Positions 44,406 through 54,299 of a stretch of 64,000 nt of DNA are shown piece by piece (the stretch's first letter is position 1; every line of letters begins with the position of its first letter). The notes under the pieces were generated by a model. It was given only the letters and a program-made list of their open reading frames with translations. It was not told the origin of the DNA and ran no database searches. The DNA comes from Verrucomicrobia bacterium LW23 (GTDB lineage: Bacteria > Verrucomicrobiota > Verrucomicrobiia > Methylacidiphilales > UBA1321): the NCBI GenBank assembly GCA_003054695.1, contig QAZA01000025.1, positions 62,001 to 126,000 of the forward strand, read 5' to 3'. The position numbers and the translations under genes were made by a program.

Positions 44406-46007
44406 CTACTTGCCGATGCAGAAATTCTTGAAGAGCCGATCCAGAATATCCTCCGTCGTCGCCAGGCCTACAACCTCGCCGATGGCATGGAGGGCGCCGC
44501 GCAGATCGACGCTTACCAGCTCCGGCGGGGCACCCTCGCGCATGGCGGCTTCGGCTTCCTGTAGCGCGGCGTCGGCGCGGGCCAGAGCGGCCTCCTGCCT
44601 GGCGTTGACGGTGAGCCAGCCCTGGTCATCGTCGGGCTTTGCGGCGCCAAGCGCCTGTTCGATGGCGCTTTCCAGCGCAGGCAGCCCTTCGCCGGAGGTG
44701 GCGCTGATATAGAGAGTCGTCGTGCCCGTATCTCCAGCAGCTGCCGCCTCATGGCTGGGGTGGCGGCCGAGGTCCGCCTTGTTGGCCACGCGAATGTAAG
44801 CCTTTGCATGGGGGAAATCCGCAGCGCTCAGACGCACCGCCGCGCCCCCGTCCGCGGCCCCGCCCTGCCCGTCCGCCGGCAGGTGCGCCTCCACCACATG
44901 GAGAATCACATCCGCCTTCGCCGCAATCTCCCGCGCGCGCCTTACTCCTTCCGCCTCAACGGGATCCACCGTATCGCGATCGCCCGCCGTGTCCACCAGC
45001 CGCACGGCAATGCCGCCAATATTGCACTCGCTCTCCAGATAGTCGCGCGTAGTGCCGGGGGTAGGGGAGATGATCGCGCGATTCTCCCGCAACAACGCAT
45101 TGAGGAGCGAGCTTTTGCCCGCGTTGGGCGCGCCCACAATGGCAATCAGCGCACCCTCGCGCAGCACACGCCCCAGCGGCGCGGTGGCCAGCAGGCTTCG
45201 TATCTCGCTGCGGGCCAGGGCTATGCGGCTAAAAAAGTGGTCGCCCGTGTCCGGCGCAATGTCCTCTTCGGGGAAATCGATGTAAGCCTCCAGGTGGGCC
45301 AGCAGGTCGATCAGCGCGGTGCGCATCTCCTGCATGCGGCGGCCCAGGCGGCCTTCTTTCATCGCGCGGGCACCCGTCAGCGCGCGCTCCGTGCCGGCGT
45401 GGATCAGGTCCAGCACCGCCTCGGCCTGCGTCAGGTCCATGCGGCCGTTCAGAAACGCGCGCTGCGTAAACTCTCCCGGCTCCGCCGCCCGCGCGCCAAG
45501 CTCCAGCAGCGCGGTTACGATGTTCTTGATAATCAAAGGGTTGCCATGGCAGGAGATCTCCGCCACGTCCTCGCCCGTAGGCGAATGGGGCCGCAACCAC
45601 ATCACCGCCACCACATCGTCCAGCAGCCGGCCCTTGTGACGCAGCGTCACATGCCGCACCCGTTGCGCCGGCCACGGTTTGCGCACGGGGGCAGCCCCGC
45701 TCTCTGCCGCCGACGGCGCCGCCGCCTCCTCCGTATCCGCCGAAACGCTCAGCACGGGGTTAACCGCTGTCGCCTGCGACGTCAGCACGCCCAACAGCCG
45801 CGCCGCGTCCGGCCCGCTGATGCGAATCACCGCCAGTGCGCTCACGCCGGGCGGCGTGGCCAGCGCTACAATCGTGTCGCCGCTCGGCGCAGTCGCTGCG
45901 CCGCGGCGGATCTCGGCCGCCTCCCGACGGGTCGGCCGTCCCGTGTAAATCTGCCCCATAGTTGTATGTAAGTGCTTGTCGCCCGGAGACGTACCATTGC
46001 TGTGCAT
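44406..46007 (-). CDS. mnmE: tRNA uridine-5-carboxymethylaminomethyl modification GTPase MnmE
   Basis: Works with MnmG to modify U34 of tRNAs, using GTP and a folate one-carbon unit. The N-terminal folate domain starts with DTIVALATPPG. The long helical domain contains AEPGEFTQRAFLNGRMDLTQ. The G domain shows GAPNAGKSSLLNALL (G1), TPGTTRDYLE (G2), DTAGDR (G3) and NKAD (G4). The C-terminus is the invariant FCIGK. The 533-residue length is above the usual 450-460. About 35 extra residues rich in Ala/Pro/Glu lie in the N-terminal domain, and more low-complexity residues lie between G3 and G4. ATG 45959 (MGQIYTGRP) is an alternative start that would shorten it by 16 residues. Confidence 0.95.
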   Translation of the reverse strand: MHSNGTSPGDKHLHTTMGQIYTGRPTRREAAEIRRGAATAPSGDTIVALATPPGVSALAVIRISGPDAARLLGVLTSQATAVNPVLSVSADTEEAAAPSAAESGAAPVRKPWPAQRVRHVTLRHKGRLLDDVVAVMWLRPHSPTGEDVAEISCHGNPLIIKNIVTALLELGARAAEPGEFTQRAFLNGRMDLTQAEAVLDLIHAGTERALTGARAMKEGRLGRRMQEMRTALIDLLAHLEAYIDFPEEDIAPDTGDHFFSRIALARSEIRSLLATAPLGRVLREGALIAIVGAPNAGKSSLLNALLRENRAIISPTPGTTRDYLESECNIGGIAVRLVDTAGDRDTVDPVEAEGVRRAREIAAKADVILHVVEAHLPADGQGGAADGGAAVRLSAADFPHAKAYIRVANKADLGRHPSHEAAAAGDTGTTTLYISATSGEGLPALESAIEQALGAAKPDDDQGWLTVNARQEAALARADAALQEAEAAMREGAPPELVSVDLRGALHAIGEVVGLATTEDILDRLFKNFCIGK

Positions 46008-46468
46008 GCGGAGAAGTAAAGGAGAGGATCAGCCATATCCGATCGCGGCGCCGGCAATAACCGGGGCGGCGATGCCGATCCCACAGCGTGCAATTGACGC
46101 AAGTTTCGGGCCAGCGCAAAAGCTTATTTTTCTACGCTTGTATACGATCGGTGCGGCAACGAACCTCTGCCCGGTTCTGGCGCAGATTGGATGGCGATCC
46201 TGTAAATCTTTTCGGCCATGTCCTAAAAGGCATGTATACTATCCATTAGCTGCATCATTTAACGCCAAAAGCATGATGGTCGGCAGGCGCTGCGACGTCC
46301 AAACAACTCGCCCCAGCCTTCCGCCCCGCTGTGCTTTAGCTTAAAGATTTAGGCAAATATCTGGCAATCAATACTCAGAGCAATGATTTTATCTAAATAT
46401 CAGTAAATAAATCTCGATCTTTGCTCTCCATTCATCCAAACCTATTACGATAAAAAGGACGTGCGGCC
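46008..46468. other. Divergent intergenic region between mnmE and the penicillin-binding protein gene
   Basis: About 460 bases, AT-rich towards 46350-46460. Short frames exist but none has the look of a gene. A TATACT sequence at 46235-46240 is a possible -10 box, without a good -35. An AAAAAGGA sequence at 46452-46459, about nine bases before ATG 46469, is one of the few Shine-Dalgarno-like motifs in the window. Confidence 0.45.
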
Positions 46469-48721
46469 ATGAGTTTTATCCATCCAGCACAGCAACGGCG
46501 TCGCGCATTGGCGCCCCAAAAGCGAGCCATGCCCCCGGCGCTCCCCCAGCCGCAACGCCCGCCGCCGCTCCCCCCGCAATGGCCCATGAGTATGATTCGC
46601 TCCCGCAGCTGGATCGGCTTTTTCTTTAAGCAGGCGTGCCTCCTCTTCATCCTGGGCACCCTGGCCGGCGCCGCGCTTTTCGCCTTCTATTTTGTGCGCG
46701 CCTCGCGGGTCGATCTCGTGGTGGTGGAGGAGATGGCGCAGGCCTCCATTGTGTATGATGCCCGTGGCAAGCCCATCGGCCGCTTCTCGCTGGAAAACCG
46801 TATCAATATCCCCACGGATAAGCCTCTGCCGCAGAATCTTGTGCACGCCGTGGTGGCCAAGGAGGACCGCCGCTTCTACTCCCATGGCGGCGTCGATTTC
46901 TACGGCGTGGCCCGCGCTGTCGTCGCCGCCATTATGCCCGGCGGCGTGCAGCAGGGCGCCAGCACCATTACGCAGCAGCTGGCCCGCAATTCCATCCAGC
47001 GCTTTGATAAGAACATGGATCGCAAGCTGTTAGAGATGTTTCTGGCCTGGCGGATTGAGCGCCAGTACACCAAGGAGGAGATCCTCCGCTTCTACCTCAA
47101 CCGCATCTTTTTCAGCCATGGCATGTACGGGGTGGAGACCGCGTCCCGCGCGTTCTTTGGCAAAAGCGTGGACAAATTGTCCCTGGGCGAGTGCGCCATG
47201 CTCGCCGGCATGATCGCCAGCCCCAACTCCTACTCCCCCTGGAGCGACTACAAGAAAGCCATCGCCGCCCGCAACCGCGCGCTACGCCAGATGGAACGCT
47301 CCGGCTACATCACCGCCAAACAGCGCGAAGCCATTGAGAAAGAACAGATTGCGCTGCGCCCCCGCCTGGCCATGCCCGATGGCTCCTACGAGCTCGATAC
47401 CATCCGCCGCGAGATGGAAGCCATCTTCTCCTCGCACGAGATCAAGACCAGCGGCCTGCGCATCTTCACCACCCTTGACCCTGCGGTGCAAGAGGTTGCG
47501 CAGAATTCCCTGAACGCTCACCTTAAAGAGCTGGAGGAAAGCGCCGGCAGCAAAAAGCTACGCGCCCAGGAGGCCGAAGCCGCCGCCAAAGCCCGCGAAA
47601 AAGCCGCCGCCTCCAAACCCGCCGCCGATCCCGAAACGCCTGCCGACCACGCCGATACCCCGCCCGAGCAAGCCCCGCTGCAAGGCGCGGTCGTCGTCGT
47701 GGATCCCCTGACCGGCGCCATCCGCGCCGTGGTGGGCGGGCGCGACTACAAGTCCAGCCCCCTCAATCGCGCCGTCAACACCAAGCGCCAGGTCGGTTCC
47801 ACGCTCAAGCCTCTCATCTACGCCTGCGCGTTTGCGGAGGGCAAACTGAACCCGGCCAGCTGGATCGAGAACAGCGCCTTTAACCTGGCCAAGCCCATCC
47901 CCACCATGTCGTCCAACCCGCGCGCCATCCGCGTAAACGAGGCGCTGGCCAGGAGCGATAACTACGCGGCCGTGCGCGCGGGCGCCCTGGTGGGGCCGGA
48001 GACGCTCGTGTACTACGCGCAACGCGCCGGCATCACCAGCGGCATGCCGCCCTACAACTCCACCTACCTGGGCGCGTGCGATATCTCCGTGCTGGAGATG
48101 GCGGGCGTCTACTGCACCCTGGCGGCCGGCGGCGTCTACAACAAGCCCTTCCTGGTAACGGAGGTGAAGGACGCCGAAGGCACCACCCTCTACCGCCACG
48201 AGGCCGACCCGGTCGCCGTCTTCACCCCCCAGGTGGCACGGCAGGTAACCGGCATGATGGAAAACGGCGTCGACTCCGGCACGGGCGCCACACTGCGTTC
48301 GCAATTCAAATTCAAAAGCCACGCGGCCGGCAAAACCGGCACCACCAACGACTACAAGGACGCCTGGTTCATCGGCTACACCTCGTCTCTTGTTACCGCT
48401 GTGTGGACCGGCTACGACAGGCCGAAAACCATCGTGCCCGGTGGCTATGGCGCCAAAGTCTCCCTGCCCGTGTGGGCGGACGTGATGCTGTACGCGGAGA
48501 AAATCTACCCCAACGCCGCGTTCTACACCCCGCCGGACCTGCAGCAATACACCATCGACGGCGGGCCGTACGGCTCCATGGCGCGCCAGTACGTCTACCT
48601 GTCCGGCACCGACTACGCGCCCGCCGACCCCAACATGACCGCCCTGCGCCCCGGCGACGTGCCCGAGCGCCGCGAGGCCCCGCCCCGCAAACGCAACTGG
48701 TTTCAGCGGCTGTTTGATTAG
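46469..48721 (+). CDS. Class A penicillin-binding protein (PBP1A type)
   Basis: A bifunctional peptidoglycan synthase of 750 residues. A Pro-rich cytoplasmic tail of about 45 residues and one transmembrane helix (about 55-75) are followed by the GT51 glycosyltransferase domain: catalytic Glu132 in EDRRFYSHGG, QGASTITQQLARN and RKLLEMFLAWRIE. The transpeptidase domain has Ser444 in VGSTLKP (SxxK), SDN (in ARSDNYAAV) and KTGTT. A charged helical insert (about 360-400, EEAEAAAKAREKAAA-like and Pro-rich) lies between the two domains. It acts outside the cytoplasmic membrane. A purine-rich ribosome site precedes this ATG, unlike most neighbours. A DUF6941-like gene follows. Confidence 0.93.
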   Translation: MSFIHPAQQRRRALAPQKRAMPPALPQPQRPPPLPPQWPMSMIRSRSWIGFFFKQACLLFILGTLAGAALFAFYFVRASRVDLVVVEEMAQASIVYDARGKPIGRFSLENRINIPTDKPLPQNLVHAVVAKEDRRFYSHGGVDFYGVARAVVAAIMPGGVQQGASTITQQLARNSIQRFDKNMDRKLLEMFLAWRIERQYTKEEILRFYLNRIFFSHGMYGVETASRAFFGKSVDKLSLGECAMLAGMIASPNSYSPWSDYKKAIAARNRALRQMERSGYITAKQREAIEKEQIALRPRLAMPDGSYELDTIRREMEAIFSSHEIKTSGLRIFTTLDPAVQEVAQNSLNAHLKELEESAGSKKLRAQEAEAAAKAREKAAASKPAADPETPADHADTPPEQAPLQGAVVVVDPLTGAIRAVVGGRDYKSSPLNRAVNTKRQVGSTLKPLIYACAFAEGKLNPASWIENSAFNLAKPIPTMSSNPRAIRVNEALARSDNYAAVRAGALVGPETLVYYAQRAGITSGMPPYNSTYLGACDISVLEMAGVYCTLAAGGVYNKPFLVTEVKDAEGTTLYRHEADPVAVFTPQVARQVTGMMENGVDSGTGATLRSQFKFKSHAAGKTGTTNDYKDAWFIGYTSSLVTAVWTGYDRPKTIVPGGYGAKVSLPVWADVMLYAEKIYPNAAFYTPPDLQQYTIDGGPYGSMARQYVYLSGTDYAPADPNMTALRPGDVPERREAPPRKRNWFQRLFD

Positions 48722-48819
48722 CGCGCGGCGACGGAGGCGAGGCGAGGGGGAATATGGCAGTTTGTGGCCGCGCCGCCTTCGCGCTTGACCGCCTCCCGGC
48801 CTTCACCATAACTTCACAC

Positions 48820-49230
48820 ATGGTTATCACCCCCGACTTACAGGCCTCGTTTGCGTGCGAAGACGTGCGCGTGGAAGCCGCTGGCCCGCACACTGTCGTG
48901 GGAATCATCAACGGGATCGGCACCCACACCCTCCCGTTCCAGGTCTTTAAACTGTGCATATGGACGCGCTGGTGCAGCGGAGAAGGCGAGTTCCGCCAGA
49001 CGACCCGGCTGCTGGCACCGGACGAAGCGACCGTGCTGGCCGTGGCCACCACCGATTTTCAGCTGCCCGACGAAGACAGCCACACCACCAACGTCAACAT
49101 CTTTGGCGGCGTGCAGTTTAGCGAGGAAGGCGTGCACCACGTGGAGATTCTCCTGGACGAGGAGCTGGTGCTGCGCTACCCGTTGCGCGTGCTCAAGCGC
49201 GAGGTAGTGGATCAATCCAGGCGGGACTAA
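48820..49230 (+). CDS. DUF6941-like small protein
   Basis: The 136-residue product from ATG 48820 (MVITPDLQASFACEDVRVE) has the beta-rich pattern of the DUF6941 family: an early acidic strand, VGIINGIGTHTLPFQVFKLCIW, and a C-terminal strand set ending HVEILLDEELVLRYPLRVLK. Its function is unknown. An in-frame start at 48754 would add 22 residues that look like untranslated leader, so I prefer 48820. It has no signal peptide. It overlaps the convergent membrane-protein gene by four bases at the stop codons. Confidence 0.75.
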   Translation: MVITPDLQASFACEDVRVEAAGPHTVVGIINGIGTHTLPFQVFKLCIWTRWCSGEGEFRQTTRLLAPDEATVLAVATTDFQLPDEDSHTTNVNIFGGVQFSEEGVHHVEILLDEELVLRYPLRVLKREVVDQSRRD

Positions 49231-51152
49231 CCCCGGCCGAGACGCGGCGGCGGGGCGGCGAAAAGCGGGTGCCCCACCCTGCACTTCCGCACAACAACCC
49301 ACAGGTAGACGCCGGCCCAGGCCAGCAGCACCAGCCACGACACGCCCTGAAGGAACACCCATTTGCTGTTGGGCTCAAACCGGTAGGCCAGCGTGTACTC
49401 CCCCGCGGGGAGCTGCAGCCCATACACAAACGCTGTGTACGTTGCGTAGTTATCATACGGCGCAGCGTACAACTCTTTGGGGTTGACCGGATTGCCATTA
49501 ATAAGCAGCTGATTCCAGGGAAATGGTGCAATGTTGGTAATAACAAACGAAGGCTTATCAAGCCTGACTTGCAGAGGCAACGTCTTGTCAAATGAGGAAG
49601 GATCAAGCGCCACCTGTGCGGTTACCGCCGTCAGAGAATCAATGTTCTCGGGCATGGGTTGTACATGATCGGTAATGAGATACGTATACTGCGCATAATA
49701 CGTGCGGGGCAGCTGGCCGGGGTTGGAGATGTAGTCAATACGTGCCAGATATTCTTCATTACCAGGATCCGCCACACCCTGCAGATAACGGGCATAAATC
49801 ATCGCCTCCGCATGCACAAGCTTCTCATACAAAGAGACGCCGGAGACTGAAAGGCAACCCACCATAACGTAGGTAAGGATCTGCGTCCTTCGCTCATCCA
49901 GCCCCCCGTTTGCATGAAACCACGCCAGTAACGCAAAAGCCATGGCAATGAGGGAAAGGTTGACATAGGTAATCATCCGATAGCTGAACTGCATGATGTC
50001 AAATAACCCGCCAAAAACCACGGAAGCGACCGGGTAGATGCATATAATGAAAAATGCGGAGAAAAGCAGAAGAAAAAGATACATCAGAACCTGAAGAAAG
50101 CGATTCTCCGATGTAACAGGAAAGAAGACAGGAAGAGATGTCACATGCGCCCGTAAGCCCTGCCAGGAAATGCGGGATCGAAAGACATAGAGAAAAGCAA
50201 CAAGCACCAGCAGAGGCATCAGAATCTGGGCATCCTGGTGAGGTGTAGGTATCTTGGTGCCGTCCATCAGCGCGCGAAACTCAATGGGGAAAGGGGATGT
50301 GCGCGTTAAAAAGTTTGTAAAGGCATCATACGGCCATCCTACATAACGGAAGTTCCTTGCATTCGCAACTGGATCAGTAATTGGCATCCTGCTGCGAAAC
50401 AGGAGGACTGCGTAGATCCACGGCGAAAGTACAAGGATGGCCAGTAATGTATTCACCAGCACAAACCAGACGTATCGAGCCCGCGGCAACATAAAGAAGA
50501 TGCCGACAACCGTAAATGCAAAGAAAAAGCCCCCTGCAAGCGCGGTAAGTGAGTGCGCAGCCGCCGCCAGCGTCGAGAAGAGTCCCGCCACAACGAAATC
50601 GTACAGGCTGAACTGGTTGCGATGAAGATGCCACGCAAAGAGAAGCAAACTGGCAAACGCAATAGTAAAAAGCATGGCCGCCACAAATTCCGTAAGCGCC
50701 GAGCGATTATACAGGTTGGTAAGCGGGTAGATACTCCACGTTACCAGCGTAGCCACACATAAAGGCAATCCGCGGACAGTAGTGACTTGAGTAAAGAGCC
50801 TCTCTATATGGAAAAGCTGAGCAAACAGGAGGGAAAGGAAACATAGCCGCAACACCAGCTCCGGCCCAATAAACAGGCTGGCCACACCTAGTATGGCATA
50901 AAACTTCTCAGAATAAAAGAGAGGTCCTGGAATACCGACAATAGTTGTTGTATTATAAACAGCGGGCGATGCCAGCTGATCGCATAATGTATAACCCTGG
51001 TACTGGATCATCCAGAGATTATTCACCCAGTCGCCATCAAAATAGGTGGAAGTATTGACAGAAGGAAGAAGCGGAAGCGCAACAATGAACAGGCGTAGGA
51101 GCAGGGCACGAAGAGAAAGAGGATATAAGTATAGAATCGATCCTTTCTCCAT
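49227..51152 (-). CDS. Polytopic membrane protein, possible GT-C-type glycosyltransferase or YfhO-like
   Basis: A 641-residue integral membrane protein with about 11-13 transmembrane helices. An early loop contains YFDGDWVNNLWMIQYQGYTL and acidic residues facing outside. The segment NRSALTEFVAAMLFTIAF resembles large uncharacterised membrane proteins related to GT-C glycosyltransferases and YfhO. A beta-rich external domain (about 500-605) precedes a last helix near the C-terminus. This gene is visibly more AT-rich than its neighbours, especially its middle, and might have been acquired. It converges on the DUF6941-like gene and is divergent from uvrA. Enzymatic function is inferred only from topology. 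Confidence 0.7.
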   Translation of the reverse strand: MEKGSILYLYPLSLRALLLRLFIVALPLLPSVNTSTYFDGDWVNNLWMIQYQGYTLCDQLASPAVYNTTTIVGIPGPLFYSEKFYAILGVASLFIGPELVLRLCFLSLLFAQLFHIERLFTQVTTVRGLPLCVATLVTWSIYPLTNLYNRSALTEFVAAMLFTIAFASLLLFAWHLHRNQFSLYDFVVAGLFSTLAAAAHSLTALAGGFFFAFTVVGIFFMLPRARYVWFVLVNTLLAILVLSPWIYAVLLFRSRMPITDPVANARNFRYVGWPYDAFTNFLTRTSPFPIEFRALMDGTKIPTPHQDAQILMPLLVLVAFLYVFRSRISWQGLRAHVTSLPVFFPVTSENRFLQVLMYLFLLLFSAFFIICIYPVASVVFGGLFDIMQFSYRMITYVNLSLIAMAFALLAWFHANGGLDERRTQILTYVMVGCLSVSGVSLYEKLVHAEAMIYARYLQGVADPGNEEYLARIDYISNPGQLPRTYYAQYTYLITDHVQPMPENIDSLTAVTAQVALDPSSFDKTLPLQVRLDKPSFVITNIAPFPWNQLLINGNPVNPKELYAAPYDNYATYTAFVYGLQLPAGEYTLAYRFEPNSKWVFLQGVSWLVLLAWAGVYLWVVVRKCRVGHPLFAAPPPRLGRG

Positions 51153-51283
51153 GGTTGCAGTCCATTAAACGTTCTATTCACCCGGGTTGCAACCCTTTCA
51201 TGCCGCGATTGCCGTTTTATACCCGCAATTCCCCGCGTCGTTCTCCTTTTCGACACGTGCGCCGTGTGATAGGCTAGGACGCT

Positions 51284-54163
51284 ATGGCTTTGGAGGAAAT
51301 CCGGATTAGTGGCGCCCGCCAGCACAACCTCAAAAACGTTTCGCTCACGTTTCCTCGCAACAAGCTTGTTGTGTTTACCGGGTTGAGCGGCTCGGGCAAG
51401 TCGTCGCTTGCGTTCGATACGCTCTACGCGGAGGGGCAGCGCCGCTATGTCGAAAGCCTCTCCACCTACGCCCGGCAGTTTTTGGAGCAGATGGAAAAGC
51501 CGGACGTTGACGCGATTGACGGATTGTCGCCTGCCATTGCCATCGAGCAACGTACCGCCGGCGGCAACCCCCGTTCCACGATCGCGACAACCACGGAAAT
51601 TTACGACTTTATGCGGCTGCTTTTCGCCCACCTGGGCCAGCCGCACCATCCCGTTACCGGCCGGCCGTTGCAGCGTTACAGCGTGCAGCAAATGGTGGAT
51701 CGCGTGCTGGCCTTGCCCGAGGGCTCGCGCGTACAAGTACTGTCGCCGGTGGTTCGCGGGCAAAAGGGCGAGTTTCGCGACGTGCTGGAAAGGCTTAAGC
51801 GCGAGGGCTTTGTGCGAGCGCGTGTGGACGGGCAAATGGTGGAACTGGAACGCGTAACCAGGCTGGACAAGAACCGCGAGCATGCGATCGACTCGGTCGT
51901 CGACCGCCTGAAAGTTGCGGAATCGAGCAAAGGGCGCCTGACCGAATCGATCGAGCTGTCGCTTCGCAACAGCGGCGGCGTGGTGATTTTTCTGATCGAA
52001 ACACCGACCGGGGCCATGCACGAATGGAAGCTGAGTAATGAGAATTTTGACCCGGAAACGGGCTATAGCTTTGGCGGTGTGACGCCGCGTCACTTTTCCT
52101 TCAACAGCCCGCAGGGCGCCTGCCCCGCCTGCCACGGGCTTGGCACGGAGACGTTTTTCGACCCCGCGCTGGTGGTGCCGAACGAGGATGTGAAGCTGGA
52201 GGACATGCCGATTGCCGCGTGGAACACCGAAAATGCCGCGTTGCAGTCGCTGTATCGCTCTCAGCTGGAGGCGCTTGCGGCGCATTTCAGGCAGCCGCTT
52301 ACCTTGCGCTGGCGGGACACAACGGACGAGTTTCGACGCGTGGTTTTGCACGGCTCGGGCGAAGAGGAGATCCCGATGCCCGTGCCGCGCAAGGGCAAAA
52401 CCGGCCCGGCCAAGGCGGCGCGGCCGTTTGAGGGCGTGCTGGCGCAGTTGACGAAGCTCTCTGAGTCGACGGACAGCCAGATGACGCTGCGACGTTTGCA
52501 ACATTATATGGGCCGGCAAGTGTGCCGCACGTGCCACGGCGCCCGGCTTAAGCCGGAGGTGCTGGCCGTAACGCTGGGCGGCGCACCCGGCACGGGGGTG
52601 AGCATCGCGGAGTACTGCCGCCTTTCTATCTCCAAGGCGTGCAAGTGGTTACGCGAGTTGCCGTTGACGCCCTTTCAGGAGAAAATCGGCGGCGAGGTGC
52701 GGCGGGAAATCCTCGCGCGCCTGGGCTTTTTGGAGGAGGTGGGGCTGGGTTATCTGAGCCTGAGCCGCGAAAGCGGAACGCTTTCGGGAGGCGAGGCGCA
52801 GCGAATACGGTTGGCGACGCAGATCGGCTCCAAGCTCACGGGTGTGCTCTACATTCTCGACGAGCCGAGCATTGGCCTCCATCAACGCGATAACGAGCGC
52901 CTGCTGGGCACGCTGCGGCAACTGCGGGACCTGGGAAATAGTGTGGTAGTGGTTGAGCACGACGAAGATACGATTTTTGCGGCGGATCACCTGGTCGACA
53001 TGGGGCCTGGCGCCGGGGCGCGGGGCGGCAACGTGGTTGCCGAGGGCACGGTGTCGCAGGTTATGGCCAATCCTAAATCCCTTACTGGCAAGTACTTGAG
53101 TGGTGAGGTGAAGATTGCGGTTCCCCGCGCGCGCAAGTTGCCGCTGGATGGAGATATTGACATCGGCTGGTTGCGAGTACTGGGCGCGCGCGAGAATAAT
53201 CTGAAGGATGTGGACGCTGCCTTTCCGCTCGGCCTGATGACGTGCGTTACCGGCGTAAGTGGCTCCGGCAAAAGCACTTTGGTTAATGATGTGTTGTGTG
53301 CCGCGTTGCATCGGCACTTGCATCAGTCGCGGGAAAAGCCCGGCGCGCATCGGGAGATTCGCGGGCTGAACGAGGTGGACAAGGTGATTGTGATTGATCA
53401 GTCGCCAATTGGTCGCACGCCGCGATCCAACCCGCTGACCTACACGGGCGCGTTCAATGTCATCCGCGACCTGTTTGCGCAGTTGCCGGCGTCTCGGGTG
53501 CGGGGGTACGGGGCCGGGCGCTTCAGCTTTAACGTTAAAGGCGGGCGCTGCGAGCATTGCGAGGGGGATGGTGTTATCAAGATTGAGATGAATTTTCTGC
53601 CTGCGGTTTACGTGACTTGCGAGGTTTGCCAGGGCAAGCGCTTTAACCGGGAAACGCTGGAGATAACCTATAATGGCGTAAATATTGCCGACGTGCTGGA
53701 AATGACTGTGGATGACGGACTTACATTCTTTCGCAATGTGCCGGGCCTGCACGATAAACTGGACGCGTTGACGCAGGTTGGCCTGGGCTATCTGCGGTTG
53801 GGGCAGCAGGCCACGACTCTCTCGGGGGGCGAGGCCCAGCGTATCAAGCTGGCGGCGGAGCTGGCGAAGAGGGCGACGGGGCGCACCGTTTACATTCTGG
53901 ATGAGCCGACGACGGGCCTGCATTTTGCAGATATCGACCAGCTGCTGCAGGTGCTGATGAAGCTACGCAACAGCGGTAACACGTTGATTATCATCGAGCA
54001 TCAGCTGGATGTCATCAAGTGTGCGGACTGGGTGGTGGACCTGGGGCCCGAGGGCGGTGATGGGGGCGGCACGATTCTCGTGTCCGGCCCGCCGGAGAAA
54101 ATTGCGGCGTTTCCCGGCAGCCACACGGGGCGTTTTCTGGCGCCGCTCTTGAAGAAAGGGTGA
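51284..54163 (+). CDS. uvrA: Excinuclease ABC subunit A (UvrA)
   Basis: DNA-damage recognition ATPase of nucleotide excision repair; acts with UvrB and UvrC. The 959-residue protein has both ABC modules: Walker A GLSGSGKSSL (about 33-42) with LSGGEAQRIRLATQIG, and Walker A GVSGSGKSTL (about 658) with LSGGEAQRIKLAAELA. Both Walker B Asp-Glu pairs are present in YILDEPSIGL and YILDEPTTGL. Zinc-binding cysteine pairs occur at about 280 (CPACHG), 415 (CRTCHG) and 755-780 (CEHCEG, CEVCQG). The UvrB-interaction region (130-245) is present, so it is the UvrA1 type. A TAGGCT sequence 8 bases before the ATG may be a -10 box, implying a very short leader. A terminator follows. Confidence 0.97.
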   Translation: MALEEIRISGARQHNLKNVSLTFPRNKLVVFTGLSGSGKSSLAFDTLYAEGQRRYVESLSTYARQFLEQMEKPDVDAIDGLSPAIAIEQRTAGGNPRSTIATTTEIYDFMRLLFAHLGQPHHPVTGRPLQRYSVQQMVDRVLALPEGSRVQVLSPVVRGQKGEFRDVLERLKREGFVRARVDGQMVELERVTRLDKNREHAIDSVVDRLKVAESSKGRLTESIELSLRNSGGVVIFLIETPTGAMHEWKLSNENFDPETGYSFGGVTPRHFSFNSPQGACPACHGLGTETFFDPALVVPNEDVKLEDMPIAAWNTENAALQSLYRSQLEALAAHFRQPLTLRWRDTTDEFRRVVLHGSGEEEIPMPVPRKGKTGPAKAARPFEGVLAQLTKLSESTDSQMTLRRLQHYMGRQVCRTCHGARLKPEVLAVTLGGAPGTGVSIAEYCRLSISKACKWLRELPLTPFQEKIGGEVRREILARLGFLEEVGLGYLSLSRESGTLSGGEAQRIRLATQIGSKLTGVLYILDEPSIGLHQRDNERLLGTLRQLRDLGNSVVVVEHDEDTIFAADHLVDMGPGAGARGGNVVAEGTVSQVMANPKSLTGKYLSGEVKIAVPRARKLPLDGDIDIGWLRVLGARENNLKDVDAAFPLGLMTCVTGVSGSGKSTLVNDVLCAALHRHLHQSREKPGAHREIRGLNEVDKVIVIDQSPIGRTPRSNPLTYTGAFNVIRDLFAQLPASRVRGYGAGRFSFNVKGGRCEHCEGDGVIKIEMNFLPAVYVTCEVCQGKRFNRETLEITYNGVNIADVLEMTVDDGLTFFRNVPGLHDKLDALTQVGLGYLRLGQQATTLSGGEAQRIKLAAELAKRATGRTVYILDEPTTGLHFADIDQLLQVLMKLRNSGNTLIIIEHQLDVIKCADWVVDLGPEGGDGGGTILVSGPPEKIAAFPGSHTGRFLAPLLKKG

Positions 54164-54226
54164 GGAGCGAGCACCGTTCTCCGGTTCCGGTTCGTACGCC
54201 CTGGATTTCCCTCAGTTAGTAAGCAC

Positions 54227-54256
54227 AAAAGCCCGCATCGTGTGATGCGGGCTTTT
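54227..54256. terminator. Bidirectional Rho-independent terminator
   Basis: AAAAGCCCGCATC and GATGCGGGCTTTT form a perfect 13-bp stem around a GTGT loop. A-run and T-run flanks make it work in both directions, ending uvrA (plus) and the 54300-54953 gene (minus). Confidence 0.92.
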
Positions 54257-54299
54257 AAGAATCGGAACGCCTGGGGTGATCCTTTCGGATCGATTTGGC

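Noticed and set aside
45976-46344. 122-codon frame between mnmE and the penicillin-binding protein gene
   Set aside because: Overlaps the start of mnmE, has mixed composition and no features; probably non-coding.
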